64,000 nt of DNA from Periplaneta americana (Eukaryota > Arthropoda > Insecta > Blattodea > Blattidae), in contig NC_091120.1 of the NCBI RefSeq assembly GCF_040183065.1, forward strand, positions 71,388,708 to 71,452,707, given 5' to 3'. A program made the translations under genes and the position numbers. Under the pieces are notes generated by a model. It did not search any database and had not been told where the DNA came from. It was given only the letters and a program-made list of their open reading frames with translations. How positions within the stretch are numbered: position 1 is the first letter of the stretch; every line of letters begins with the position of its first letter. Of this stretch, positions 12,696 to 25,045 are shown piece after piece.

Positions 12696-13959
12696 TAGGG
12701 CCGTGACATCGGTATATTTGTATTAGCCTGAGATGAACATACGACGCCCCGGACAGAATGTAGTCGACGTGTTTCAAGTACAGGCAGGGAAGCGAATTTG
12801 ACACACCTAAGCAAGCTCGTTCCGTGTTTTGTATAAGATTATTGCGTGTTATAAAATCAAGACAATACAATCATTGTATAATAATCGGAAAGGTCTAAAA
12901 TGCTGGTGAAGTTGAGAAATCATACTTAAATTGTCACAAATGTGGTAAAACATAAGCCTGAAAAGATGTTTTTTTTTTCTTATATATTTAGAGTTTTGCA
13001 TTACAGGTTTAGAAAGCCGAAAACATAATATGGCGTACAATTTTGCTTTCTCTATATTTAACTGTTACATTAATTTATTTATCACAATTTCGTACCTTAC
13101 TTTTCTTGCGTGTTATTTCCCTGGTTTCGGTTCCTGCTGCAATAAACAACTTTCATTTTCAAAGTTTCAAATGAAAATGACCGCCGAGTGCCGGATAGTA
13201 TAACCGTGTATGCTGAAAAACTGCGTTGCAACATTGGCTGAAACCATATGTAAAATATTTAATATTATCAATTTCATTTCTACATCACACAGTAATACAA
13301 AAAAAACGTGGTTTCAATTCATTATGCAAAATTGCAAAAATTGTATCAGATGACAAGTACGATTGTTATAAACTTGATGTAGAAATGAAATTGATGATGT
13401 GAAATATTTTACATTTGCGCTCTTGACATCAGCCGATGTAGAACGCAGTTTTTCCGCATACAAGGTTATACTATCAGACTCTCAGCGGTCATTTTCATTT
13501 GAAACTTTGAAAATGAATGTTGTTTATTGCAGCAGCAACCGAAACTAAGCGAACAACATGCAAGAAAAGTAAGGTACAGAATAGATGTGATAAATAAATT
13601 AATGTAACAGTTAAAGCAAAATTGTACGCCATATACGTTTTCGGCAGTCTAAAATTGTAATGCAAAACTCTAAATATAAAAAAGAACATCTTTTCAGACT
13701 TACGCTTTACCACTTTGTGAGAATTTAAGTATGATTTCCAACAATTATTTTCAACCTCACCAGACCTTTCCGATATTATTCCTTGTTATACAATAATTAT
13801 ATTGTCTTGATTTTATAACACGCAATAATCGTATACAAAACACGGAACGGGCTTGCTTAGGCGTGTGTCAAATTCGCTTGAAACACGTCGACTACATTCT
13901 GACCGGCGTCTATGTTCACCTCAGACTAACACAATTAATGTACCGATGTAACGGCCCTA
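12696..13959. mobile_element. palindromic hAT foldback element
   Basis: Element of 1264 bp with ends TAGGGCCGTGACATCGG / (reversed) TAGGGCCGTTACATCGG and flanking 8-mers GCTATAAC (12688-12695) and GTTATAAC (13960-13967), 7 of 8 matching. The two halves are inverted copies of about 600 bp meeting near 13310-13350. The right half, on +, still encodes a hAT C-terminal dimerisation segment (ADVERSFSAYKVILSDS and FETLKMNVVYC at about 13435-13535). The left half has the same segment on the - strand. It looks like two hAT 3' ends joined head to head. Confidence 0.85.
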
Positions 13960-13999
13960 GTTATAACCAACTCTTATTATGAAGTAAACCAATAAACTG

Positions 14000-16180
14000 T
14001 TCCATACAAACAGATGGATCTGCACTTAACTGCTACATCCTTTGATAATACCAACAAACACAAAGAAATATAATCTCGCAAATAGCAGGGTTCTTTTCAA
14101 GTCAGAAGAAAGATAAAGCGAAATGAGCTTGAGTTCCAGTCAGTCACTCACCTGGAACATAAACAGATATCTTTGTTCTGAGATAGGAACACATTCTTCT
14201 CCATCAGCTCTCAAAGAAACAATAGCCCTTTTATCCCATTAAGTTCTCTTCGAGATATTCTCCAATACTGAGCATTCACTAGAATGTCATAAAACTTTAC
14301 GTCAATATGACCATGGGTGGGAAAACTCGTGCTCTCAAAGCGTGAACACAACCTCAGTGCAGGTAGAACGGACTCTGTACTAGCTGTAGTGTCTGTATGA
14401 GGCTCTTGCAAGACGCAAGTTTGCTCGCGTCTGCAGTTAGTGGCGGTTCGTTTTAAGTGAAAAACAAATTAATCCCCAGATCATTTCCCTTTAGTGATGA
14501 GTCGAAAGAGAGAGATTCTTTTTATTAAGAAGGAATGTAAAGCTTGTATTATGTTCTATTACACTTCCTCGCGCATGACATTTTATGTTACAAATAAACA
14601 CAGTGAAGGTTTTAGTAAAGAAATACTGTCTAGCTCTGCTTTAGAATAGCTAATGGTAAAAATGGGATCAACAAGGTGAGACTGATATCAAATATCGTTA
14701 GCACGTTGTGTGTGCAAGTTGCAGAATTGCACGACATATGATCGACTAGCTAAGAGCATTTATGGATAAATTTGAAATGTGGCAGTATCATGTAAAACAG
14801 TGATGTCAAAGCAAGCGCATTTTTCTGACCTTGACGTCATGCGTGGGCATCAAGCACTAAGTATGGAAAGAGGAAGGGTTGTGTATATGAATAAGCAACC
14901 TGTTGGATTAAGAAAACAGTGGTGCACAAACTTCAAACGGAACATGAAATTTTATGTCGTTATTTTTATATGACTTCTTTCTGTTTAATATTATGTATAT
15001 TGTCTGAAAAACAAAAGTACTAACACTGATTTCTTAATATTGCACTTGCGTTTTAAATCTTAATAACATAATAGAGAGTCAAGAAGGAATATTCACTTAA
15101 ATTCCATAGTAGTATAATATTATACTGTATTAAGTGGATGAAACACATCATGCATAAAGAAAGTGATATTCCAAAGAAAGAGATTGAGTATGACATGATA
15201 AGTTGGAATTTATATTGATGGTATCTTCAGCCTTACAAAAGTAATCAATAAACTAATCAAAACAATATTACAGTACAAAGCAAAGTTACCTAGGTACTGT
15301 ATCTGTTTTAAGTGTAAATATTACATAACAAAACTCTTATCGCATTATGCTTTTAAGGTGATATTTGTGAGCAACTTCCTATCATCAGAATATTAAATTA
15401 TTTTCTCGAAATCTGCTGAAGCTATAGAGATGACATTTTTACAACACATGGGCACGTATCTTTTGCTTATGATGTAACATTAGTTGCTTTGTTAATTAAT
15501 TTCCTTACAAACAATTTCCATGCGAATATTTTCAAAATTTTCAATACACTATCTTCAGTAATACGTATATACGGTATATTAGATTTAAGAAACCATTCTG
15601 TAAGGCTACTAAATAAATAGGCCTATATATGAAAATTTCACTTTTCTATACGGAAAGTTGAGAAAATATTTCTTTTGAAAAAAAATTAAACTTGTGAAAA
15701 ATGAGCATTAAAATTAAAACTTACATTCTTATAATGCACTTATACTTCTCGAGCAAATCTAAAAATTAACATGGATACAGTTTTAATAAGTTCTCTTCCC
15801 TTTATCTATTGAATCAGTGCTGGCCATCCCTGAATATAGCTCGACCAAGCGGCATAAACCACCTCTTTCGTCTGTCTCTGTCCTTTCCGCTGTAAAGCGC
15901 TCAGGCTCTCCTGGGCTCTAAAGCACGCGCTTGCTCCTATGGGCATCAATTGACATGTCTGATGTAAAATATAGACAACTTCACTTTCTTTAACTATAAA
16001 CTATCTTGAAGAGTGATAATAAAATCTTATCAAATATAAAACATTACTTCAAGACCTACAGCAGAATTCACTGTTAAGTTTGGAAAAACAGTGACAATTG
16101 ACAAGGAATCGAGATTTTTCTGAAATCCTTTTGGCTTGTAGCCGATAAAAGATCCTAAAAGTTCATAGCTTGAATTGATA
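14000..16180. other. no recognisable gene
   Basis: AT-rich DNA with only short, unconvincing frames (14211-14411 -, 14779-14973 +). A short GC-richer block near 15830-15950 (CTCTTTCGTCTGTCTCTGTC) may be a repeat, but no second copy was found in the window. Confidence 0.4.
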
Positions 16181-16186
16181 AATCTA

Positions 16187-16556
16187 CAGAACAGACCGCC
16201 ACTCAGATTCCAGCGAAATCAGGATTCAAATTGTTCTTAATGCTGCCTAAGTCAGAACAGAACAGCACGCCACTCAGATTCCAGCGAAACCAGGATTCAA
16301 ATTGTTCGTAATGCTGCCTAAGTCAGAACAGAACAGAACAGACTGCCATTCAGATTCCAGCGAAACCAGGATTCAAATTGTTCGTAATGCTGCCTAAGTC
16401 AGAACAGAACAGCACAGACTGCCACTCAGATTCCAGCGAAACCAGGATTCAAATTGTTCTTAATGCTGCCTAAGTCAGAACAGAACAGAACAGCACGCCA
16501 CTCAGATTCCAGCGAAACCAGGATTCAAATTGTTCGTAATGCTGCCTAAGTCAGAA
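16187..16556. repeat. minisatellite, five 71-76 bp units
   Basis: The landmark GCCACTCAG (GCCATTCAG in the third unit) recurs at 16198, 16269, 16345, 16421 and 16497, giving periods of 71, 76, 76 and 76. Units are nearly identical. They differ mainly in the number of 5-bp AGAAC-like steps at the junctions (CAGAACAGAACAG...), which looks like slippage within the larger repeat. Confidence 0.95.
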
Positions 16557-17080
16557 TTTCCAAATATAGGCTACTCTTTGCTTCCATATATACTGTATGC
16601 GCTTAAGGCAGAGTTTAATACAAGAAACAAGTGTAAAAGCTTTCAATGTACAGAAAGAGCTTAGAAGTAAGTTTACTTCATCTGCCGTGACCCATTTCAT
16701 TAATGCCGTCACATATTGAAGTTGCATTTAGTCAGTATTTCATCCCCTCCCGCTGTTATGGTACAAGACACAGAGACAGACATTCCTACGAGCAGTAGCG
16801 GCACGCTGCACCTGTGAAATGTTGGCATACATCACAAACGAGTTCTAATTTGTGATACCGGAGCAGCTGCTACTCTAGCATGAACACTATTGAAAACCAA
16901 AATACACAATATAGATCAGTCAAACTCACGTGCACGATAGAGGTGGGGGTAGAAGACGCAGTTTCGTTGTGAGTACCCCCACACGTTACCTGCACTTTGT
17001 TTACGTTTCCGCTCTACTCTATTCCTTTATTTAACTTTTATTTCCCACTTTAATATGCCATATTTAACTATTTATTTATA

Positions 17081-17786
17081 CAGGATGTTTCCGGGCTAGT
17101 GTTATAAATTTTCAGGGATGATGGGGAAGGGCACATGTATCAATTCGAGATAAGGAACCCTGGTCCGGAAATGACTGAGTCGAAAGTTACAAGCAAAAAT
17201 AGTTGTGTGTAAATTAAATAATTTTTATTCCTCTGTAAACCTCATTTATGTGTATTTATCTGTACATCTTACACACACTATATTCATCTGACGTTGTTTA
17301 CGTTGTCTGCTTACAATATTCAGTTCAGTGCGCTGTCTGAGGGGTGGAGACAGGAAACTACACTAAAGCAATGCAGATAGCGTAATATGTAACGGACATG
17401 GTCGGTCCTGATATGCACGTCTGTGTACAAGTTGCAGTGTCCAGTCGATCAGTCCTAGCGAAATGGAGAAGTAAACGAGAGAGGAATATGCAGACCTAAT
17501 TTTCGAATACGGATGAGGCAATGGGAACAGTAGACAAGCTCATAGATTGTACCCACGTAGGAAACATCCGGCCCATACCATCTTTCCACGACAGTTCCAA
17601 AGGTTAAGGGAAGGAGGGCACATGGTGCCAAATTACAATTCCATTTCAACACAACTAGGCTATTTTTGCTTATAACTTTCGACTCAGTCATTTCCGGATC
17701 CAGGTTCCTTATTTCAAATTGATAGCCTACATGTGCCCTTCCCCATCATCCCTGAAAGTTAGCAACACCAGCCCGGAAACAACCTG
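17081..17786 (+). mobile_element. DUF4817-type DNA transposon, internally deleted
   Basis: Terminal inverted repeats of about 130 bp start CAGGATGTTTCCGGGCTAGT (left) and, reversed, CAGGTTGTTTCCGGGCTGGT (right). The sequence TATA lies immediately outside both ends. Inside, on +, a broken frame (about 17470-17640) reads EEYADLIFEYG and FPRQFQRLREGGH, the helix-turn-helix segment annotated as DUF4817 in insect transposases. The DDE part is missing. Related pieces lie at 40640-40940 and 61860-62510. Confidence 0.75.
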
Positions 17787-18189
17787 TATAACAAAATCTT
17801 TTGGTAAAATTCACTACAATTTCCATCACTGTTGAATTATACAAAAAGTTCATTTTTTAATAACATTTTCGGTATCCTATTTTTTTCATCCTTCCATTTT
17901 GTAGCCATTACTGAAAATAATCGCCGTAAGTGGAGAAAAGCTTAGCAGGAACTTTATTACAAATAGGCTATAATATTTCTCGTTTTTTTGCACCAGTTTA
18001 ACCTATAAAATACACCTATTTTTCTGGTACTGTCAATAATAGTACTACGCCACCACCAACCACAATGCAAATGTGACTAGATACTGCGTGCGGGATTTGG
18101 AATTTGAAAACGGAACATTTAGCGTTCAAGACTCGCACCGTACTCTGAATAAAAAGACCTAAAACCGTATTGTTCCGGGTAAAACTGTA

Positions 18190-18330
18190 CATCTGAGAAC
18201 CCTAATCCAAGGGCCGTTCTGGACGTTTTGGCAAGGAGAAAACTGCCATCACCCCCCCGGAATTGAACCCGAAACTACCTATTCTATAGTGAATTGCTCT
18301 ACCAGCTGAGCTAACCGGTAGCATCATCTT
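18190..18330 (-). repeat. tRNA-derived SINE
   Basis: On the - strand: A box TTAGCTCAGCTGGTAGAGCA and B box CGGGTTCAATTCC, then a body containing GGTGATGGCAGTTTTCTCC. The D-arm pairs, but the anticodon and acceptor stems do not form well, so a functional tRNA is unlikely. Confidence 0.65.
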
Positions 18331-18604
18331 ATCTGGGACTTGTCCCTAGTAATTAACAGCTAACGACTCAAACGCGTGAGAGAAACATTTACGTTTCAGA
18401 AACAAGAAATCTAAACTATGCTTAATTAAACAATTTTCTTAGCTGTCAGAAACGAACTCAACTGTTACATGAATAAATAGAACAAATAGCAAATATTCTC
18501 AGTAAATTACATGTAGGCTACAAATTTAATAATACTCTTTAGAATATATAAATACAGAAAATGCAATAAATTGCATCATGTTTCACGCAATCCAAGACGT
18601 GCGG

Positions 18605-18861
18605 GTCCACATCTGTGGAGTAACGGTTAGCACGTCTGCCGCGAAACCAGGTGGCCCGGGTTCGATTCCCGGTCGGGGCAAGTTACCTGGTTGAGGTTTT
18701 TTCCGGGGTTTTCCCTCAACCCAGTATGAGCAAATGCTGGGTAACGTTCGGTGTTGGACCCCGGACTCATTTCACCGGCATTAACACCTTCATCTCATTC
18801 AGACGCTAAATAACCTAAGCTGTTGATAAAGCGTCGTAAAATAACCTACTAAAATAAAAAA
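18605..18861 (+). repeat. full-length tRNA-derived SINE with TSD
   Basis: 257 bp flanked by the 11-bp duplication AAGACGTGCGG (18594-18604 and 18862-18872). Head with A-box-like GGAGTAACGGTTAGCACG and B box GGGTTCGATTCCC, middle CAAGTTACCTGGTTGAGG, tail GATAAAGCGTCGTAAAATAA and a short A-rich 3' end. It is the best-preserved copy of this family in the window. Confidence 0.92.
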
Positions 18862-18879
18862 AAGACGTGCGGACAATCC

Positions 18880-20330
18880 TTGTACTACACAGGACATCAG
18901 ATATGCCCCATTCACTGGTGGCTGCTTGATTCAGACGTGAGCCACTTAATTACAAATTCTTTACGCTTGAAGCAGTAAGTCAACCACTGAAAAGTGAAGT
19001 AAACATACTACATCTCTTTCTCCATAAACGTTCAACTGTGTAAGATATGAAAGAATTGCATCACTGGTCTCTATTCTACCATAACTGTTATATAGTACAT
19101 TACATTACTAGATGCGATATAGTGGGTGATAGCACAGTTTACATAATCATTAAACTATGTCTCATATACGAAGACAATGGAAACACTACTGGCACTGTCA
19201 TAACGCTTTCCTCAATAGATTCATCAAGCTTCGTCCCTTTACTCCTATGTATGATACCGTTACTAGAAAAAACAATTTAAATTTTAACATATGTAGAGTA
19301 CAAAATATCATCTCTGTTAATTTTCGATGATCTCCACGCAACATGGCATTAGTCATTCCATTCGTTCGAAATGGGTAGAAGTTACTGAAAATTAGCATAT
19401 ACTAAAATTTCGTCTGTCTCTGTCACTGTCACATTTAAAACATGTATTTTCGTAATTTCTAAAGTTTAAGTTTTTGACTAGGAATTTAATTCTTATCACA
19501 GATTGTATGCAAAAAAAAGAATTAACTGTAGTCGCAAATTATTGAAAATCGATTAATTTATTCATTTTGTTCGATTTAATTATTTAATGTTGTAACTGTC
19601 ACTCAATTTAGTTTATAATAGAATGTGAAGATAATAATAATAATTATTATTATTTTAAATTCTAAAAACAACATAATGTAATTTTTCTTCTCTGTAATAA
19701 ATCTAGCAGATTAAAGTTAGTTTTTTTTAAGTATTATAAGATGTAAGTTGTATTGCATATTTGAGTAATAATGCGGCATTTCTTCTGTTTTTTGTTTTCC
19801 TGTATGCATTAATATCCTGTATGCCTTAATAATTTTTGTACTGATTTTGGTTGTGTATTTCGATTAATTGTTAACAGTTTCACGTTAATTGTAATAGGCA
19901 TAATGTAGCTACATTAGGTCTATACAAAATCGTCTGTAAATGGATATGCACGTTGTTATAGCCTACAATCTACATCATTGGTCGTCAGCACTCGCTGAAA
20001 TGGGTTACGGGTAAGCAGTGCATGGCAATGCACCCTCGTGCAGGAGGAAGCATACCCGCCAGCAGCCACGAATGCACGCTGGTGCTGTAAGAGACGCTAG
20101 CCCAAGAGTGCAGTGTTCTGAATGACCGCTGACTTTCATACTTCTTTATTCTACCACGATTAATGAGAGCATCTCGGCTTAGCAAAGTTCCAGTTACATG
20201 GCGAAAGAACAACAGCAGGAGCAGTCGTTCTCCCTCCATATTAGAAAAGAGGTAAAAATTGGAAAGAATTGACCAGTGTAGCTAATCCAAAAGTGGGAAG
20301 TGATTATTTAACACGTGAAATGTAGATGTA
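18880..20330. other. no recognisable gene
   Basis: Mostly AT-rich. A GC-richer interval at about 19985-20240 (frame of 84 codons on -) shows no family resemblance. Confidence 0.4.
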
Positions 20331-20510
20331 GAACACTTCAAAATGAACGCGAAACGCACATTTCACTTCCCTTCGTATATTTCAAGGTAGACCAAAAGCT
20401 TAAAATAACCTGTCACAGATTTCTATATGCAAGGCATACCAAAAGCCTAACCTAACCTGTCACAGATTCGTATATGCAAAGCATACGAAAAGCATACGTG
20501 TGGGATTCTG

Positions 20511-20580
20511 TGACAGGTTACATAGGTTGTTAGGTTGGGTTAGTTTTAACTCAACCTAACCTATGTAACCCTGTCGCAGA
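20511..20580. repeat. small hairpin with CCTAACCT motifs
   Basis: CTGTGACAGGTTACATAGG and AGGTTGGGTTAG face AACCTAACCTATGTAACC and CTGTCGCAG. Partial copies of the same material (CCTAACCTAACCTGTCACAG, GTATATGCAAGGCATACC) precede it at 20400-20500 and recur near 46340-46400. Confidence 0.6.
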
Positions 20581-21000
20581 TTCCCGCTCCGTAGAAGTTA
20601 GAAAAATGCAAGTAGGATGTTTCAGTTCGCGTGGTATAGAAAAGCCGAAATATGTATGGTGAATATTACCAGCAATGCAGTGTCGCTTCTCACTGGATGC
20701 TAACAGACTACTTTTTCGTATGGTGTAAGAAAACGAAGAATAACGATCCAGGACATAACAAAAGCCGGTAAAATCCAAGAATCAGTCGCTGTTTGCCAGA
20801 CCAATAGGAAATGGATGACGCGATATGACATCACGCACGATGAAAATTCACATATTCGTGCACGCAAGGCATACCGTAAGTGTACACTAGCGTTAAAGTT
20901 TCGTAATATCACCAAAGTTATGTTAGAGCTTTAAACATTTGTGAAGTATCAAGGGAACTAACTCTGCGCTAGTTTAGCCGCGTTTCGTTATGGGTTAGAT

Positions 21001-21111
21001 GGGTTAAATGAGGGGATAGCTAAGTGACATGAAGCCGAGGTATGTGACAAGGTTAATGGGTTAGTTGAGTGGATAGCTAAGTAGCATGAGGCCGAGGAAT
21101 GTGAACAGGTT
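21001..21111. repeat. tandem duplication, two 54-57 bp units
   Basis: GGATAGCTAAGTGACATGA...GCCGAGG and GGATAGCTAAGTAGCATGAG...GCCGAGG repeat side by side, each beginning GGGTTA. Confidence 0.75.
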
Positions 21112-21129
21112 TCAATTATTTAAGTACGT

Positions 21130-22860
21130 CCTCTCTCCCGTGTGTAGTGTGGGGAGATATCCAAGTTTCACCTATAGAAGATAGGCCTCCGTGGTAATGT
21201 ACCTCCGTTATATAGGCCTAAATATAGAAAGTCGCTACGTTTTAAATAAGACCAATCTAAGGAACCTGTCTATGAAACTTACTATGCTTACATAAAGTAA
21301 AATTTAAACGGCACCACTCAATATGACAACAGACCTAATATATCATCGACAACTTGTCATAACTTTTTCAATTCTTTAACAATAAATGGTGCGCATTCGC
21401 TACAACAAAATCTCAAACTTAATGGAAATTTAAGCGAAAAGCGTTCTCTACTCACCACCATCGGGACGTCCATTCACTGTTCACTGTTGCAAGCTTTATT
21501 TCTTTCAGACACTTCCTATTTCATACACGAAAAACACTCGTTCTATACACTTTTCGTCTTATATTCACTGCATTACACCAAACTAGAAGCAAAATGTATC
21601 CTCTGCACAAAAATTCACTGTTTCCAGCAGCCACAACACCACGTTAGATTTGTTATAAATTAAACGAGATCAAGAAACTAGCCACAGTCAAAAATCACGG
21701 TAAATGTCCGGAGTGGCATATTTTCGTAAGAAATTAACCAGATGTTTGTAATAAAACACAGAAGAAGCTTTTTTCGCATTGCCGAAACGATATTTGCAAT
21801 AGACACGCATCACATCCTACCTACCTATAAGAAACGATTTACTTACATGCGTCGTTCTCAAGGACGCAGATGAAAAAACTACTTCGTAATTTCAAGCGAT
21901 GTCGGCCAGATTCAGTACCGCCAACATGTATCTGATCTGCGGTCGAAACAATGTTCCCTCAGCAAAAAAAAGGTTAACTAATAAATCTTATTCTGTTGTT
22001 CTTTACTTTAGAGACGTCCTATCCAACAAATCTTATTCTAAATTCTAACCTCTCTACGCTGCTCCAATAAGTTTTCGGTTTATAGACTGCAGTGCCATGT
22101 TGTGGAAGACGTAACTATTTATAAATACAGGCTTTTCATAGTACTATGACCACGGTGTCTCACTGAATCCCTATTAACTGCCCTATGCGTGCTCTGACAT
22201 ATAAAGTAGGCCCGCCCCTACTGGAAATTCAAACTTTTCTACTTTTTAATATATTATGTACATTTTTATAATATGTTATGTTCACGATTATGTATATTTT
22301 CCACGTAGGCTACATTGATTTTGATTCAATATATCGGGGGAGAGATAATCAGCACAGAATATTATCTTAAAAATTAAAATCGTGAGTACCGAGGGAGTGT
22401 TTCATCCCTCTGATATGAAGACCTGCGGGCGCTCCTTACTGAAATTGACAAAACTTGTAATTCTATAAATTTATAGAACTACAAGTGTAGCATATGATGT
22501 AAAACACTAATCAAATTACCCATTCTATTACAGAACTGTGATACAATAGTTATTGTTTGTACATCAGCTTTATAAACATCTTCATCGTTAGTCAAAATCG
22601 TGCATAATATGCCACATTATTAAACTAATGCCAACTAAAACGGTTGGATGATAATCTTTCGTTCAAAATTCTTATATATATATAATTTATAGCCTGCATT
22701 TACTAGACTGACGCCTCTGTAGTTCTGACATTTTCCTATGTCTCTTTTTGAAAATTGAGATTATTCAAGCTTCAGACCACGACTTTGGTATTTCACACCT
22801 TTTCCATTATTCTATTGAAGAATAACGATTGAATGCATGAGAAAATGTAACCTACTGCAA
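21130..22860. other. no recognisable gene
   Basis: No open frame of 60 codons or more and no repeat structure that I could define. Confidence 0.4.
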
Positions 22861-23241
22861 GGCATTATATCACCGTATATAGGTAAAGGATCTAAGTTTG
22901 TTAGGAGAAATATCAAGTTCCGGAACAGTGCATGAAGCAAATTGCATAATGATAGAAAGCCAAGCTGAGAGGGTGTGCGCTATTTGTTTCCTTTCCGCAT
23001 TGCAATCATATGAGCACCGGTGATAGTTATGTTGCACGCCTTCATCAGTTCCTTCATCCTCTTCACGCGTGACATGAGAGAACTTACAATCCTCAATGTT
23101 TATTGTTATTATTCTCGTCACCATTATTACCGTGTATACTAATATAAATTTGTAACTGATTTATACTGTACTGATACCTGCGGACATAAGCGCTGACTTC
23201 TTTTAAATACTGGGAGGGTAAGACTGCAGAGAAGTCTGAGA

Positions 23242-23465
23242 GTTCACCGCTGTGGAGTACCAGTTTGCAAGTCTCACAATGAAGCAACCGGGCTAGGGTT
23301 CAAATCCTGGTTGAGATTATTTTTTTTCTCGATTCACTAAGAGCATATGCTGGGTAACTTTCGGCGCCAGACCCTGGACTCGTTTTGCTGGTATTATCAC
23401 CACCATTTCACAAGACGCTGGGTAACGATCACAGTTAAAACAGCGTCGTAAAACCAATTTTTAAA
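23242..23465 (+). repeat. diverged SINE with TSD
   Basis: 224 bp flanked by AAGTCTGAGA (23232-23241 and 23466-23475). The head has GTGGAGTACCAGTTTGCAAG and B box AGGGTTCAAATCC. The body keeps ATGCTGGGTAACTTTCGGCG and the tail AACAGCGTCGTAAAACC, so it is an older member of the 18605 family. Confidence 0.85.
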
Positions 23466-23689
23466 AAGTCTGAGAAAACTTTACTTGCTGTTTCTCAAAA
23501 ATATCGTTACGTATTTTTTTTAGAAATTAACATCTTGTGATTTTTCATATATTGTTTCACCCAGGATGGTTGAAAACTATGGCCCTTTTACTGCTTTGCT
23601 CATCCTCCGTTGATTCCTGCAGCAATGATGAACATAAGCTATTAGTGTTATTGCCACTACTCCACATTGTCTAACTTTCCACTGTTACA

Positions 23690-24000
23690 TTTGTGGAGGA
23701 CAATGTTACAGTTCGGTGTTTTCTGGGTGTTTTACAGTTTTTCCACATTAGGCATCAACGTAATTCCGACAGAACTCTATTCCATTATTACGCTGTAGTA
23801 TTCTCTGAAAGCCAACTGGCGATGCACAGTGGGGATTGGTCTTGTGACAAGTGGGGTTGCTGCTTGAAACTTGGGTACAAAGTGAACATTATTGTAGTTA
23901 GCCAGTGTGGATTGACAATATACCTAGCTGGGGTGTAAGCACAATAGATCTACAAGGTTGTAGAGCTGGGTCGTAGTGAAACCTCCAACAGTAAAGTACA
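23690..24000 (+). repeat. dispersed repeat, copy 2 of 2 in window
   Basis: Partner of 2705-3015. The 81-codon frame at 23693-23938 falls inside it and is not conserved in the other copy, so it is not called a gene. Confidence 0.45.
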
Positions 24001-24309
24001 ATATTCTGAAAGAATGGTTTAACCCTCTCCCAGGCTGAGTCTTCCGAATCATCAGATACATTCTTTTCCCACACAAAGCCTAGTAATCGCTGATTGACTG
24101 CCACATGTCATTGCGAAGAAAGAGGAGTTTTTCACACCATCTCTTACAATGGCAGAAACAGACTTTAAAAATGTTTTTTCTGGCATTTAGAAGCTTCCTG
24201 ATGAATAGTAGTAGACATACTGTTAATTTAATATACCTGGACAACTGAGATCAAATCTAGATGTGACAGTGTTTGGGAAGATTTGTTGCGGAGTATCTAC
24301 ATTTTCCAC

Positions 24310-25045
24310 CTGCAAAAATTGAGTGAAATTAATTTTTTTAATATCTCAGCTACTATAAAAGCTAAATAAACAAAACTTTTCATGCTTAATACATACATTA
24401 CACTTTATAAAACACTGTTCTGAATATTAAAGTAGCTAATAATTACCTGTAAAAATAATATGATAGATAGCTTTATTGATATTGTTCACAAAAGTACAAA
24501 AACTTAATAATTTAACAAAAGATCTATATACAAATGTAGTTCTACATAATAAATATACAATTTCCTAAACTAATTAATCTATCGCAAATGACAATAATTT
24601 ATCGGTTCAAACTTGCACTGTAAAAATAATATGAAATTTGCATATTTTTTTTACAACCATAAAGCATTTACATAATTAAATATACCATTAATTAAATATC
24701 TGCCTGATTCTTACACTGGAATGTTTTAAAGTGTCAACACTTCAAAACATAGTCTAGGTAAAAGATCGTAGACTATGTTGTTGATGTAGGTCTTTAGAAT
24801 ATTTCTGTAAAAGAATCAGGCAGGTATTTAATTAATTGTAGATTTTATTATGTAAATACTTCATGGTTGTAAAAAAATTATGCAAATTTGATATTTTTAC
24901 AGATAATTATTAGCTATTTTAATATCCTGAATAATGTTTTATAAAGTGTAATGTATGTGTAATAAGCATGAAAAGTTTAGTTCATTTAGCTTTTATAGTA
25001 GCTCAGATATAAAAAAGAAATGAATTTCAATAAATTTTTGCAGGC
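24310..25045. repeat. long foldback element
   Basis: Outer arms of about 145 bp: TGCAAAAATTGAGTGAAATT... at 24311 faces ...AATTTCAATAAATTTTTGCA ending near 25044, both with CTCAG and TATAAAAGCTAAA-type landmarks. Inner arms contain CAACCATAAAG/CATGGTTG and TCTGCCTGATTCTTACA reversed. The left arm is interrupted by a 154-bp insertion (24464-24617). No transposase frame. Confidence 0.75.
24464..24617 (-). mobile_element. short retroposon inside the foldback, 17-bp TSD
   Basis: Flanked by a perfect 17-bp duplication CTGTAAAAATAATATGA (24447-24463 and 24618-24634). On the - strand its 3' end reads CAATATCAATAAAGCTATCT, like the 3' end of a LINE or SINE with its own AATAAA. Too short to show any coding capacity. 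Confidence 0.8.

Noticed and set aside
18240-18325. Functional tRNA gene on the - strand
   Set aside because: The A and B boxes are good but the anticodon and acceptor stems do not pair and a SINE body follows, so it was called a SINE. The same reasoning applies at 718-800, 37194-37300 and 43005-43190.
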